Source: CAZVBR01 sp964625755 (GTDB taxonomy: Bacteria > Patescibacteriota > Minisyncoccia > Phycocordibacterales > XYD1-FULL-46-19). From it: a stretch of DNA of 11,615 nucleotides. This document shows, piece by piece, positions 1-6,728 of the stretch. The notes beneath the pieces were generated by a model. That model saw only the letters and a list, made by a program, of their open reading frames with translations. It was not told the DNA's origin and did no database searches. Positions within the stretch are counted from its first letter, which is position 1. Every line of letters starts with the position of its first letter. The stretch spans positions 1-11,615 of the forward strand of contig CAZVBR010000018.1 of NCBI GenBank assembly GCA_964625755.1, in the 5' to 3' direction. A program made the translations under genes and the position numbers.

Positions 1-50
1 ACTTCGTGTCGCCCTCCGAATGGTTGATGAAAAACCGAAAAGTCAGATAT

Positions 51-126
51 TGGTGCGCGTGCCAGGACTCGAACCTGGGACCACGGAGGTATAAGCTCCG
101 CGCTCTACCAACTGAGCTACACGCGC
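51..126 (-). tRNA. tRNA-Ile with anticodon UAU, CCA encoded
   Basis: The minus strand folds into a full 76-nt cloverleaf. The acceptor stem pairs GCGCGTG with CACGCGC, followed by discriminator A73 and an encoded CCA. The D arm is AGCTC/GAGC with a GG pair in the loop, the anticodon stem is CGGAG/CTCCG and the T arm is CCAGG-TTCGAGT-CCTGG. The anticodon loop reads CTTATAC, which gives U33 and anticodon UAU (reads AUA, isoleucine), with A37 present. This is unusual: most bacteria read AUA with a CAU anticodon modified to lysidine by TilS. It lies 36 nt past the truB stop on the same strand, so it could be read through from ftsH-truB; an AT-rich TATATT in the gap might be its own -10 box. The tRNA call is near certain and the anticodon is read directly. 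Confidence 0.96.
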
Positions 127-162
127 CGATTCTCTATTGTTAATATAAAGGAAAAAGACCGA

Positions 163-885
163 TCAGGCAATCTCAAAACAGTCTTGTCTAACGTACGGCC
201 CGACCCTAGTTCTTTGGATCGTATACACCAAAGCCGGTTTACCCAACTCCCGGCCGATCTCGGGACCGAGAACCCGGAGATAGGTACCGGCCGAACAAGA
301 AACCAAGAAGGAAGCCACCTGAAACTCCCCCCTGCCAGGCAGATACTTAAACCACCGGGTTAAGATCTCGGTCTGACGAAAATCCCCGGACACCCGAGCC
401 AAGCGATCGGCTGTCCGGTCTACAAACTCCCTGACTGCAAGCCGGCGAACTCCTTTGAAGGTCAGTTCAAAAATCGTCACTTCCCGCTTGAAATTCTTCC
501 CGGAAAGACCGGGTGAGGAGAATTTCGGAGCTGTCTGAGATCGAGTTCCGAACAAAGAAATCGCGACCCGAGAAAGATCAGCCTCAAGGATTCGCCCGGG
601 CAGGGCCACCTCCTCTGCCAAACCCATAACATCCCCGGTATCGGTAGACGCCCCGAACAGGATCTCGACCAGATACTCCTTGTCCCAGCCCCTTGATTCT
701 TCCGGTCTTTTTACCGCCTCCCCGACCAAAACCGGCATCACTCCTTCGGCCAGCGGATCTAAGCGTCCGGCGTAACTCAACTTCTCTTTTCGGTAAACCG
801 GATAGATGTCGCGGAATCGAGTCAGAGCCTCAAGCGGAGTTAGACCCTCGGGTTTGTAAACCGCCACCACTTGATCTTGTGCCAT
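163..885 (-). CDS. truB: tRNA pseudouridine(55) synthase TruB, short form
   Basis: Converts U55 in the T loop of tRNAs to pseudouridine in the cytoplasm. From the ATG at 885 it is 240 residues. The N-terminal KPEGLTPLEAL motif, the catalytic loop YAGRLDPLAEG (catalytic Asp about residue 43) and the following KEYLVEILFG...STDTGD segment identify the family. The motif reads AGRLDP where many bacterial TruB proteins have GTLDP; the catalytic Asp is kept. E. coli TruB is over 300 residues, and this one stops soon after the catalytic domain, so the C-terminal PUA-type RNA-binding domain seems absent. An upstream in-frame TTG at 894 would add MYF; I prefer ATG because it is the stronger codon. Neither has a Shine-Dalgarno sequence. 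The start lies 11 nt after the ftsH stop, so the two are very likely co-transcribed, and a tRNA follows the stop. Confidence 0.93.
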   Translation of the reverse strand: MAQDQVVAVYKPEGLTPLEALTRFRDIYPVYRKEKLSYAGRLDPLAEGVMPVLVGEAVKRPEESRGWDKEYLVEILFGASTDTGDVMGLAEEVALPGRILEADLSRVAISLFGTRSQTAPKFSSPGLSGKNFKREVTIFELTFKGVRRLAVREFVDRTADRLARVSGDFRQTEILTRWFKYLPGRGEFQVASFLVSCSAGTYLRVLGPEIGRELGKPALVYTIQRTRVGPYVRQDCFEIA

Positions 886-896
886 AAAATACAACT

Positions 897-2867
897 TTAG
901 TTTTCTTCCGCCGGACTCTCATCACCGGAAGACTCCCCCGAGGCGTCATCTTGGGTTTTTTTATCCGAGTAAGGTTGCTTAGGTTCAATTCCGTGCTCGC
1001 GCAATATTTTCTCAAAATCCTCCCGCTCCAGGGTCTCAACCTTGATCAGTTCATCGGTCATAGCGTCTAGGATATCCTTGTTGTCTTCCAGTAACTTCTT
1101 GGCTTGCTCGAGAGCCTCGGAGACGATCCGGCTAACCTCCTGGTCGATCAGTGATCTCATAGACTCAGAAGCACTGCGACTGGCCGAGCCTTCACCGGTA
1201 ATTCGGCTACCGTTGCCGGAGAAAGAGACCGGGCCCACTTTGTCACTCATACCGTAACGGGTCACCATGTTCCGGGCCAGATCACTTGAAACCTGAAGGT
1301 CGTTAGAAGCTCCGGTGGTAACATCGCCGAACGTCAGCAACTCCGCGGCGTAACCCCCGAGCGCCATAACCATATCATCCAGAAATTCTTTTCTGGAATT
1401 CAACCGCTTGTCCTCAAACGGTAGTTTCAGAGTATATCCGGCGGCTTGACCCCGAGAAACGATCGAAACTTTATGAACCGGGTCACAGTTCGGTAGCAGT
1501 GAAGCGGTCAAGGCGTGACCCATTTCGTGATAGGCGGTGATCTTCTTTTCTCTTTCTGACAGAACATGACTTTTTCTCTCCGGCCCCATCATTACTTTCT
1601 CAACGCTTCGCAAGAAATCTTTTTGAGCGATCTTTTTTCGGTTCTCTCTGGCTGCCAAAATAGCGGCTTCGTTCACGGCGTTGGCCAGATCCGCCCCGGA
1701 AAAACCGGGTGTCCGGGCCGCAACCACAGACAGAACAACGTCTTCGTCCAGGACTTTGTTTTTGGTATTGATCGTGAGTATCTCTTCCCGATCTTTAATA
1801 TCCGGTTGGTCCAAGATCGCCCGCCGGTCAAAACGCCCGGGACGCAACAGAGCCGGATCTAGAACATCCGGTCGGTTGGTGGCCGCCATCACGATCAATT
1901 TCTCATTCGGCTCAAAGCCGTCCATTTCAACCAGGATCTGATTTAGGGTTTGCTCTCGTTCGTCGTTGCCGCCGCCCATACCGGAACCGCGATGACGGCC
2001 GATGGCATCGATCTCATCAATAAAGATGATCGCCGGGGCGGCTTTTTTGGCCATCTTGAACAGATCCCGAACCCGACTGGCTCCTACTCCGACAAACATC
2101 TCCACAAACTCCGAACCGGACAGATAGAAGAAAGGCACCTGGGCTTCACCGGCAACCGCCCGGGCAAGTAAGGTCTTACCGGAGCCGGGAGGCCCCATCA
2201 TGAGAACCCCTTTCGGGATCCTGGCCCCGATATCCAGGAATTTTTTCGGATGCCGGAGAAAATCAACTACCTCCCATAACTCCGCCTTTACTTCCTTGGC
2301 TCCGGCCACATCTTTAAAGGTCACTCTCTGTTTCTGGTCATTCGGGTCGATCACCCGGGCTTTCGATTGACCAAACGAAAACGCCTGCATAGACGACCCC
2401 TTCATCTGCCGGGTGATCATCCAGAACAAGAATATAATAAACAAAACCGGCAACAAAAAGGGAAGAATATTCAAAGCCCAAAAAGCCAACCCGCCTTCAC
2501 GTTCAAAAGTAAGTGGTAGCTCACTTAGGGTCTCCGGACTGACCCCGTAGGCCACCAAAGTCTGAGTAAGTGAAGTATCCGGCTCTCGTCTGGTTTCAGC
2601 CAAACTGCCATCTTCGTAAGTGACTTTCACGGTATCCCCCTGGACCACCACTTCGGCCACTTCTCCAGCCTTAATATCCGTCGCCAGACGGGTCAGAGTA
2701 ATATCTTCAATCGCCTCTTGCTGTTCTAAAAAAGCCGAGTACAGAGCGATCAAAACGATGAAGATAAGTAGGGTTATCAGTAATTGCCCCCCGAACTTCC
2801 CCCAGATCGACTTAGAACCCGGGCCCGGGCCGGAAGAGCCAAGCATTTTTTTCATATCATTTTTCAT
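897..2867 (-). CDS. ftsH: ATP-dependent zinc metalloprotease FtsH
   Basis: Membrane-anchored hexameric AAA+ protease that extracts and degrades membrane proteins and unstable cytosolic proteins. The 656 residues match the usual family length. In order: a Gly/Pro-rich cytoplasmic start, membrane segment 1 (about 28-47), an external domain (48-125), membrane segment 2 (about 130-151), then the AAA module with Walker A GPPGSGKT (225-232), Walker B IIFIDEID (280-287) and the second region of homology with [10 protein letters not shown] (340-349). The zinc site is HEMGH (447-451), where most members have HEAGH; the likely third ligand is the Asp in TTGASNDLQ (523). The C-terminal tail (about 630-656) is acidic and low complexity. 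The ATG is preceded by gcacactgacct with no Shine-Dalgarno, and a TATAAT sits 12 nt upstream, so the mRNA may be nearly leaderless. truB follows after 11 nt. Confidence 0.98.
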   Translation of the reverse strand: MKNDMKKMLGSSGPGPGSKSIWGKFGGQLLITLLIFIVLIALYSAFLEQQEAIEDITLTRLATDIKAGEVAEVVVQGDTVKVTYEDGSLAETRREPDTSLTQTLVAYGVSPETLSELPLTFEREGGLAFWALNILPFLLPVLFIIFLFWMITRQMKGSSMQAFSFGQSKARVIDPNDQKQRVTFKDVAGAKEVKAELWEVVDFLRHPKKFLDIGARIPKGVLMMGPPGSGKTLLARAVAGEAQVPFFYLSGSEFVEMFVGVGASRVRDLFKMAKKAAPAIIFIDEIDAIGRHRGSGMGGGNDEREQTLNQILVEMDGFEPNEKLIVMAATNRPDVLDPALLRPGRFDRRAILDQPDIKDREEILTINTKNKVLDEDVVLSVVAARTPGFSGADLANAVNEAAILAARENRKKIAQKDFLRSVEKVMMGPERKSHVLSEREKKITAYHEMGHALTASLLPNCDPVHKVSIVSRGQAAGYTLKLPFEDKRLNSRKEFLDDMVMALGGYAAELLTFGDVTTGASNDLQVSSDLARNMVTRYGMSDKVGPVSFSGNGSRITGEGSASRSASESMRSLIDQEVSRIVSEALEQAKKLLEDNKDILDAMTDELIKVETLEREDFEKILREHGIEPKQPYSDKKTQDDASGESSGDESPAEEN

Positions 2868-2879
2868 AGGTCAGTGTGC

Positions 2880-2908
2880 ATTATACACAAATAAAGCATA
2901 AATTAAAA
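2880..2908 (-). promoter_or_regulatory. Candidate sigma-70 type promoter directly upstream of ftsH
   Basis: A perfect TATAAT (2880-2885) lies 12 nt before the ftsH ATG. A weak TTTTAA (2903-2908) sits 17 nt upstream of it. If the -10 box is used, transcription would start only about 5 nt before the ATG. The -10 is convincing by sequence and the -35 is poor. A second promoter at 3190-3217 could produce a much longer leader. Confidence 0.55.
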
Positions 2909-2916
2909 CGTACTGA

Positions 2917-3051
2917 GCGCCCCGAAGCGCAAGTCTTCGGGGCGCGTGGCTTATTTCGCAGCAGCTTTAGCGCTGCCGCGAGGGGTGTCTTGCTGGGGCA
3001 CCAAATTCTTCGGTGCCCCGAACAGGTAGAGGTACCGGAGTACCTCTACCT
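2917..3051 (-). other. Cluster of four hairpins in the ftsH upstream region; function unknown
   Basis: Four strong inverted repeats follow one another. They are 3024-3035 with 3040-3051 (12 bp perfect, loop of 4), 2995-3002 with 3012-3019 (8 bp, loop of 9), 2958-2965 with 2970-2976 (7 bp with one bulged A) and 2917-2927 with 2935-2945 (11 bp perfect, GC-rich, loop of 7). Together with the promoter at 3190-3217 this looks like a structured minus-strand RNA of about 270 nt or a long ftsH leader. The last hairpin could act as a terminator, but its T-rich tail begins only about 9 nt later. An open frame of 62 codons (ATG 3139 to TAA 2951) runs through the hairpins and has AAAGGGGGG just upstream of its start. 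It resembles nothing I know, so I do not call it a gene. I tried tmRNA, 6S, SRP RNA and RNase P RNA and saw none of their conserved motifs. Confidence 0.5.
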
Positions 3052-3189
3052 CAGACAGTTTTAACATCTTTTGGTTCTCCCCATTGTTCGACCCTATTTT
3101 CTCTCCCCGGCACGTCCAGAGAAAGAAGAGTTTCCCCATAGGCACCCCCCTTTCAAATTACTCAGGACCACTTCACAACAGCCATTATT

Positions 3190-3217
3190 ATTATACAACT
3201 TTATCAAAATCAGTCAA
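3190..3217 (-). promoter_or_regulatory. Strong minus-strand promoter, TTGACT-16-TATAAT
   Basis: TTGACT (3212-3217) and a perfect TATAAT (3190-3195) are separated by 16 nt. Transcription would begin near 3183 and run into the hairpin cluster and ftsH. There is no recognised gene for the next 315 nt, so the product is either a non-coding RNA, a long regulatory leader of ftsH, or the mRNA of the unproven 62-codon frame. This is among the best promoter matches in the window. Confidence 0.6.
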
Positions 3218-3267
3218 CCAAAATCAGTCTCGAACTTTACAGAGAGCTCATTCGGCGCCGGACTAAT

Positions 3268-3732
3268 CTACGACTCCTCCGACTGGACTCCGTCCACTTT
3301 CCACTCTCCGTCTTCTTTTACTAACTGAATATATCTTTTTGTAACACCGCCGGAGTAATTCAGGTTGATAGGTAAAACTGCACTCCCGTCAGCTTTCATA
3401 TTCACCTCCTCAAACTCCACTCCTTGATCCGGAACATCCTGAACTCCGATGAAAAGCGCCACATCCCGACTCAAGGTCTCCCTAGTCACCTCCTCCCGAG
3501 CTCGGTCGGAAAGCAGATCCAGGAGTCTTTCCCCCGCCTCGGCATCTTCAGCCGGCGGAGCCAGCATCAGAAAGTTTTCCCAAAAATCAAAACCGACCTC
3601 CCGGGCAATTAATTCCTCAGAAGAGTTCGAGTCATCAACCACTACTTCTCTTTCATTTAATAAATATATCACCCCCGCCACCAAAAGCACCAAACCCAAA
3701 CCCAGCCCCAACAAACCAATTTTTTTTATCAT
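3268..3732 (-). CDS. Membrane-anchored protein of unknown function with an NTF2-like look
   Basis: A protein of 154 residues that I do not recognise as a named gene. It begins MIKK and has one hydrophobic segment (about 5-24), followed by an acidic linker and a soluble domain (about 45-150). There is no cysteine for lipidation, so it is more likely anchored by the uncleaved helix with the domain outside. The domain starts with an aromatic helix (DFWENFLML), has a charged helical middle and ends in alternating strands finishing IQLVKEDGEWKVDGV. That last pattern is typical of NTF2-like or DUF4878-like folds, which often bind small ligands or act as cell-surface accessory domains; this is a guess from pattern. 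The ATG at 3732 has no Shine-Dalgarno, and a TAAAAT -10-like box lies 12 nt upstream. It is 117 nt downstream of the predicted metallopeptidase, probably as a separate unit. Confidence 0.8.
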   Translation of the reverse strand: MIKKIGLLGLGLGLVLLVAGVIYLLNEREVVVDDSNSSEELIAREVGFDFWENFLMLAPPAEDAEAGERLLDLLSDRAREEVTRETLSRDVALFIGVQDVPDQGVEFEEVNMKADGSAVLPINLNYSGGVTKRYIQLVKEDGEWKVDGVQSEES

Positions 3733-3744
3733 AGTAGTAAAATT

Positions 3745-3750
3745 ATTTTA
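3745..3750 (-). promoter_or_regulatory. Candidate -10 box for the 3268-3732 gene
   Basis: TAAAAT lies 12 nt before the ATG, the same spacing as the TATAAT of ftsH. No good -35 hexamer is present at the expected distance, so this is a weak call based on spacing and AT-rich context. Confidence 0.3.
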
Positions 3751-3849
3751 TAATTCCCACCGAACATTCGACCCCTTATTATCTAAATAAATCACACCGA
3801 TCAAGAAATTGCTTTTCAGTTACCCCGAGAAACCGACCCCGCCTCGAGT

Positions 3850-4974
3850 TTACAATTTGGCCGGAAAATTTCTTAAAACAAATTGCTCAAAATTCTCAGC
3901 CTCCGGGTTCGGTCGATCTTTATACTCTTGATAGAGTTCAAGGATCAGTTCATGTAATCGATTTCTCAAAAAACGATCGAAGTATTCTCGAGATTTGCTT
4001 TTGAGATCGTCGAGTGTTTCTATTCCCAATTGTTCGCATCTGGATTTGAGCTTTCCTTTTTGAATTTTCAGAATCTCTTGAAAGTCTTCTTCGGTCAAAT
4101 CGGAAATGGTCTTGATCATACCCTCATAAGTGACCGGCTTGTCGTTGTAAGTTCTCACAAACTCCTCACAGAGCAGATTAAAAGGCCCTTGGTAACCTTC
4201 TTCTATCAATGTCTCACTGGCAAGCTGAGGTACTTTTTCCAACTGTTCATCCGTCAATCTCAAGACCAGTTTTTCAATGACCGGATTAATGATACTGTGG
4301 CAAAATTCATGGACTTGATTATGTTCATTATCTACGTGTGAAGCGATCACTTGCTCACCCTGAAATCCGGTAAAAGTTCTGCCGGAAGTTTTTTCAACAA
4401 GCGGATCAGTGGGAGCAAAAATCAACCTGTCTACATTGGTGGTATTGGGATCCGGCCTGAAAAAAGCTATCACTTCTTCGACCATCTCTCTGGTGCTCGC
4501 TTCTTTTTCCCGCCATTTGTTCATATCCTGCTTTATATGATCATCAAACTCCGCCGCCAACGGGGAGCCCGAAAAATCCCGGTCAAACTGCTCCAAAACG
4601 CTCAGAAATTTTCGAAAAGCTCCCTCAGGGTCTTTCAGCCACGGCTTATACTTAGCCGCCATTTCCAGGATCTGGTCAATACCTCTCTCCGGGTGCTGAT
4701 AGGTTAAAGCGGCGTTACACAAAGACTCTTCGTCTGCTCCTTGTTCGCAAAGTTCCTCCAAGGTCTTCAGGATTTCCGGATCGACCGGATTATCTTTAAA
4801 ATATTGGGTTGTTTTTTCCACCAGAGAACCCTTTTTCTTTCCCCAGTCCGGATTCCGGGCTTTCTGGAGTAAAGAAAAGAGCTGTAACCCCTTCTCTTCT
4901 TGGACAACGATCTCCGGAGTACTCATGACTTCCGAACGAACCTCTTTACTCTCCGGCATTTTTGGTTTTTCCAT
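3850..4974 (-). CDS. Predicted cytoplasmic zinc metallopeptidase with HEFCH motif
   Basis: A protein of 374 residues with no signal peptide or membrane segment. The key feature is NQVHEFCHSIINPVIEK, with HEFCH at 222-226, a HExxH zinc-binding and catalytic signature. A plausible third zinc ligand is Glu270 or Glu271 in LCEEFVRTYND, about 45 residues later, as in gluzincin-type metallopeptidases. The HEFxHSxxNP context recalls the DUF4932-type families, from memory and unchecked. Residues 1-130 are charged and helical, and the C-terminal 300-374 is also helical. The substrate is unknown. The ATG at 4974 is preceded by an AT-rich leader of about 30 nt and a good promoter (5011-5039), so it is probably a single-gene unit. 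The next gene, 117 nt downstream, also encodes an orphan protein. Enzymatic function is inferred from the motif only. Confidence 0.85.
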   Translation of the reverse strand: MEKPKMPESKEVRSEVMSTPEIVVQEEKGLQLFSLLQKARNPDWGKKKGSLVEKTTQYFKDNPVDPEILKTLEELCEQGADEESLCNAALTYQHPERGIDQILEMAAKYKPWLKDPEGAFRKFLSVLEQFDRDFSGSPLAAEFDDHIKQDMNKWREKEASTREMVEEVIAFFRPDPNTTNVDRLIFAPTDPLVEKTSGRTFTGFQGEQVIASHVDNEHNQVHEFCHSIINPVIEKLVLRLTDEQLEKVPQLASETLIEEGYQGPFNLLCEEFVRTYNDKPVTYEGMIKTISDLTEEDFQEILKIQKGKLKSRCEQLGIETLDDLKSKSREYFDRFLRNRLHELILELYQEYKDRPNPEAENFEQFVLRNFPAKL

Positions 4975-5010
4975 AAAGTATTTTTTTACTTGTAATTAAA
5001 TTCTTTAACC

Positions 5011-5039
5011 ATCATAACCCGCTTTGAATTTTCTGTCAC
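5011..5039 (-). promoter_or_regulatory. Promoter of the HEFCH protein gene, GTGACA-17-TATGAT
   Basis: GTGACA (5034-5039) and TATGAT (5011-5016) each match five of six consensus bases and are separated by the optimal 17 nt. Transcription would start near 5004, giving a leader of about 30 nt to the ATG at 4974. The leader is AT-rich with no Shine-Dalgarno. Confidence 0.6.
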
Positions 5040-5059
5040 ACTTAAGGACCAGCTTTAGA

Positions 5060-5262
5060 GTTTTCCCGACCCCTTTCCCGTTCGATTCTTGAAAGTGATC
5101 GAAGTGCNNNNNNNNNNNNNNNNNNNNNNNNNNNNNNNNNNNNNNNNNNNNNNNNNNNNNNNNNNNNNNNNNNNNNNNNNNNNNNNNNNNNNNNNNNNNN
5201 NNNNNNNTGTTTGACCCCAAAAGTCGGGAGAGCCTAAGGCTTGTTTGGTGGAGATGCCGGGA
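5060..5262. repeat. Copy 1 of a 103-bp direct repeat, split by the N gap
   Basis: Bases 5060-5107 equal 5330-5377, and 5208-5262 equal 5378-5432, with no mismatch. The N run sits exactly between the two parts. With the N run removed, the copy is a continuous 103 bp and the repeat period is 170 bp. The copy ends with the last 17 nt of tmRNA (CCA end, acceptor strand and start of the T arm; 5246-5262) and then diverges into unrelated sequence. It could be a tandem duplication, part of a longer array hidden in the gap, an attachment-site scar, or an assembly artefact. Confidence 0.85.
5108..5207. other. Assembly gap of 100 N
   Basis: Exactly 100 undetermined bases, the usual placeholder for a gap of unknown size. 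It interrupts copy 1 of the direct repeat at a point where copy 2 reads straight through, so no repeat base is missing. The true gap may be zero or may contain more 170-bp units. Confidence 0.98.
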
Positions 5263-5329
5263 TATCTCACAGATCGGAAACCCACGGTTTCCGACGGCCC
5301 GGCCTGCCTTCCGTCACGGGAAAACAGGT
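5263..5329. other. Spacer between repeat copies, with hairpins
   Basis: The 67-bp spacer separates the two repeat copies. It contains a perfect 8-bp stem (5275-5282 with 5286-5293). It also contains the left arm of a 9-bp stem (5317-5325 with 5330-5338), whose right arm is the first nine bases of repeat copy 2. Neither hairpin is followed by a T run on the minus strand, so a terminator role for ssrA is possible but not supported. The whole 5041-5415 stretch has no credible gene. Confidence 0.5.
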
Positions 5330-5432
5330 GTTTTCCCGACCCCTTTCCCGTTCGATTCTTGAAAGTGATCGAAGTGCTGTTTGACCCCAAAAGTCGGGAG
5401 AGCCTAAGGCTTGTTTGGTGGAGATGCCGGGA
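5330..5432. repeat. Copy 2 of the 103-bp direct repeat, overlapping the tmRNA 3' end
   Basis: Identical to copy 1 across all 103 bases. Bases 5416-5432 are the genuine 3' end of ssrA; the remaining 86 bp are its downstream flank. An internal imperfect hairpin pairs 5350-5355 with 5367-5372 (TTCGAT/ATCGAA type). Identity over both RNA-gene and flanking sequence argues for a recent duplication or an assembly effect rather than conservation of the tmRNA end alone. Confidence 0.85.
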
Positions 5433-5801
5433 ATCGAACCCGGGTGCAAGGACTTGACTCAAAAGACTCTACGAACGTAGTCAGCTTTAAGCAATTCGGA
5501 TCAGATCGGTCTAAAACTGACCAAACCCGACCGGATCCTAGTTTCTATGGTTCGGAAACTTGGCCGAAACTTACCAAGACCCTAGCCCGGTTATTATAAC
5601 ACTCGAAACAACGGACCGGACAGCCGGTTGTTCGAACGCCCACTTACGCTAAAGCGAAAGCGGGAGCATAGTACGGTGAAGCCACCGACTCTGCTTGTGC
5701 AGATTCGTTTGCACTTATTGGTTTGCCTGAGTTTAGCGAGTTGTCAGGCGACCTCGGTCCGCACTTTTAAGTCAAAAACCTTGTCAAAGCCGATCATCCC
5801 C
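5416..5801 (-). ncRNA. ssrA: Transfer-messenger RNA (tmRNA)
   Basis: Rescues ribosomes stalled on mRNAs lacking a stop codon and adds a degradation tag. The 386-nt gene starts GGGGATG and ends CATCTCC-A-CCA. These ends pair as a 7-bp acceptor stem containing the G3-U70 wobble pair needed for charging by alanyl-tRNA synthetase. The T arm is CCGGG-TTCGATT-CCCGG and the 5' end continues with the typical ATCGGCTTTGACA. A tag reading frame (5712-5644) follows, ending TAA, and downstream segments hold several complementary stretches as expected for the pseudoknots. CCA is encoded. It lies 72 nt after smpB on the same strand. The upstream gap has TATTAC/TATTTT boxes but no clear promoter, so read-through from smpB plus 5' processing is likely. 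The last 17 nt are duplicated downstream at 5246-5262. Confidence 0.97.
5644..5712 (-). other. tmRNA tag-peptide reading frame
   Basis: 22 sense codons plus TAA inside ssrA. The resume codon is GCA (5712-5710), giving a tag that begins A-N-E-S-A-Q and ends P-A-F-A-L-A. The hydrophobic alanine-rich end fits the C-terminal degron read by ClpXP and FtsH. Many tags end ALAA; this one ends FALA, one alanine fewer. Frame and stop are read directly, and the resume codon is inferred from the usual start of tags with Ala-Asn. Confidence 0.9.
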
Positions 5802-5873
5802 ATAGTAATATTCCCCAAAATACATTCCGGTGAATCTCTGAAAAACCGAAACTAAAACTGGTTTTGACACTTT

Positions 5874-6326
5874 TTAACGATATTTATTTTTCAAAGACCG
5901 CTCGATCTCTCGCTTGGCTTCTCTTTTTTTCAGATCTTCCCGCTTGTCAACCTTCTTTTTTCCTTTCGCAACCGCGAATTTAAGTTTGATCAACTTACCT
6001 TTATTATGCAGTGAAATTGGGATAAGTGTCAAGCCCGGCTTGGCTTCGAGGCCAACCAAAGTACCGAGCTGTTTTTCGGTCAACAACAGCCGACGGGTTC
6101 TTTCCGGGTCGTAATCCAGCGGGGCATTAGCGGGCTGAAAGGGTGGGATATTGGCCCCCAACAAGTAAGCCTCACCGCCTCGGATCACCACCCGAGCTCC
6201 CAAAAGAGACCCTTGGTGGTTCTTGATCGATTTTACTTCAGTACCCAAAAGCTCCACCCCGGCTTCGTAGTGATCCAGAAAAAAATAATCCAAGCCGGCC
6301 TTTTTGTTCTTGATAAGATCAGCCAT
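5874..6326 (-). CDS. smpB: SsrA-binding protein SmpB
   Basis: Binds the tRNA-like domain of tmRNA and brings it to stalled ribosomes; its tail takes the place of a codon-anticodon duplex in the decoding centre. The 150-residue length is usual. Recognisable parts are the start NKKAGLDYFFLDHYEAGVEL, the GTEVKSIK motif (29-36), GEAYLLGANIPPF (51-63), the TRRLLL...L segment, LIPISLHNKGKLIKLKFAVAKGKK (101-124) and a basic C-terminal tail. The tail is expected to be disordered off the ribosome and helical on it. The start ATG at 6326 lies 52 nt after rplT with no Shine-Dalgarno and no obvious promoter, so it probably extends the infC-rpmI-rplT transcript. ssrA follows 72 nt later, so the two rescue partners are encoded together. 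Confidence 0.97.
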   Translation of the reverse strand: MADLIKNKKAGLDYFFLDHYEAGVELLGTEVKSIKNHQGSLLGARVVIRGGEAYLLGANIPPFQPANAPLDYDPERTRRLLLTEKQLGTLVGLEAKPGLTLIPISLHNKGKLIKLKFAVAKGKKKVDKREDLKKREAKREIERSLKNKYR

Positions 6327-6378
6327 GTGGTTTGATCGCCAGCAACAAGGCCGGCAATTTTATTACTGATCGGACTTA

Positions 6379-6726
6379 TTAAGATTTGGCTTTTTCTACT
6401 ACCGCCGAAAACACTTCCGGTTCGTCATGAGCCAACTCCGACAGCATCTTTCGATTCAAGCCAATATTCTTCTCACGAAGCAATCCGGCAAACCGACTAT
6501 AAGAAAGCTCAAACGGTTTGACGGCGGCGCTGATCCTCATTTGCCACAGCCGACGAAAATCATTTTTCTTGTCACGTCGGTGAGCATAAGCATGACTGCC
6601 GGCCCGCAGAATCGCCTGCTTAGCCTCCCGCTCTTTAGTGCTTCGTCCAAACGTATAGCCTTTGGTTTGTTTCAAAACCTTCCGGCGTCTTTTCATTGAT
6701 ATGACTCCTCGTTTTACTCTTGGCAT
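6379..6726 (-). CDS. rplT: Large-subunit ribosomal protein bL20
   Basis: An early-assembly 50S protein that binds 23S rRNA. The 115-residue length is typical. The N-terminal arm is basic (PRVKRGV, then MKRRRKVLKQTKGYTFGRS), followed by the conserved RRDKKNDFRRLWQMRISAAVKP-type segment and the C-terminal LNRKMLSELAHDEPEVF region. The start ATG is only 2 nt after the rpmI stop, which indicates translational coupling. In E. coli and B. subtilis, L20 or its leader regulates this operon; no long structured leader is visible before infC here, so regulation must differ or act elsewhere. A 52-nt gap leads to smpB. Confidence 0.98.
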   Translation of the reverse strand: MPRVKRGVISMKRRRKVLKQTKGYTFGRSTKEREAKQAILRAGSHAYAHRRDKKNDFRRLWQMRISAAVKPFELSYSRFAGLLREKNIGLNRKMLSELAHDEPEVFSAVVEKAKS

Positions 6727-6728
6727 AA

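Noticed and set aside
2917..3183. Possible SRP RNA or RNase P RNA in the hairpin block
   Set aside because: The conserved SRP motif (GGAA with AGCAGC) and the RNase P core (GAGGAAAGUC, ACAGAA) are not found on either strand.
5271..5279. AGATCGGAA, resembling the start of a common sequencing adapter
   Set aside because: Only nine bases match and the next bases differ (ACCC), so it is most likely chance, although it lies close to a doubtful assembly point.
5060..5432. CRISPR array
   Set aside because: Only two copies of a 103-bp repeat are seen with one 67-bp spacer, far from CRISPR dimensions, and no cas gene is present.
5055..5462. Short frames crossing the N gap and the tmRNA 3' end on both strands
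   Set aside because: They run through undetermined bases and through a clear RNA gene and its duplicated end, so they are not coding.
5628..5855. Plus-strand 75-codon frame antisense to tmRNA
   Set aside because: Entirely opposite ssrA; the sequence is fully explained by tmRNA features.
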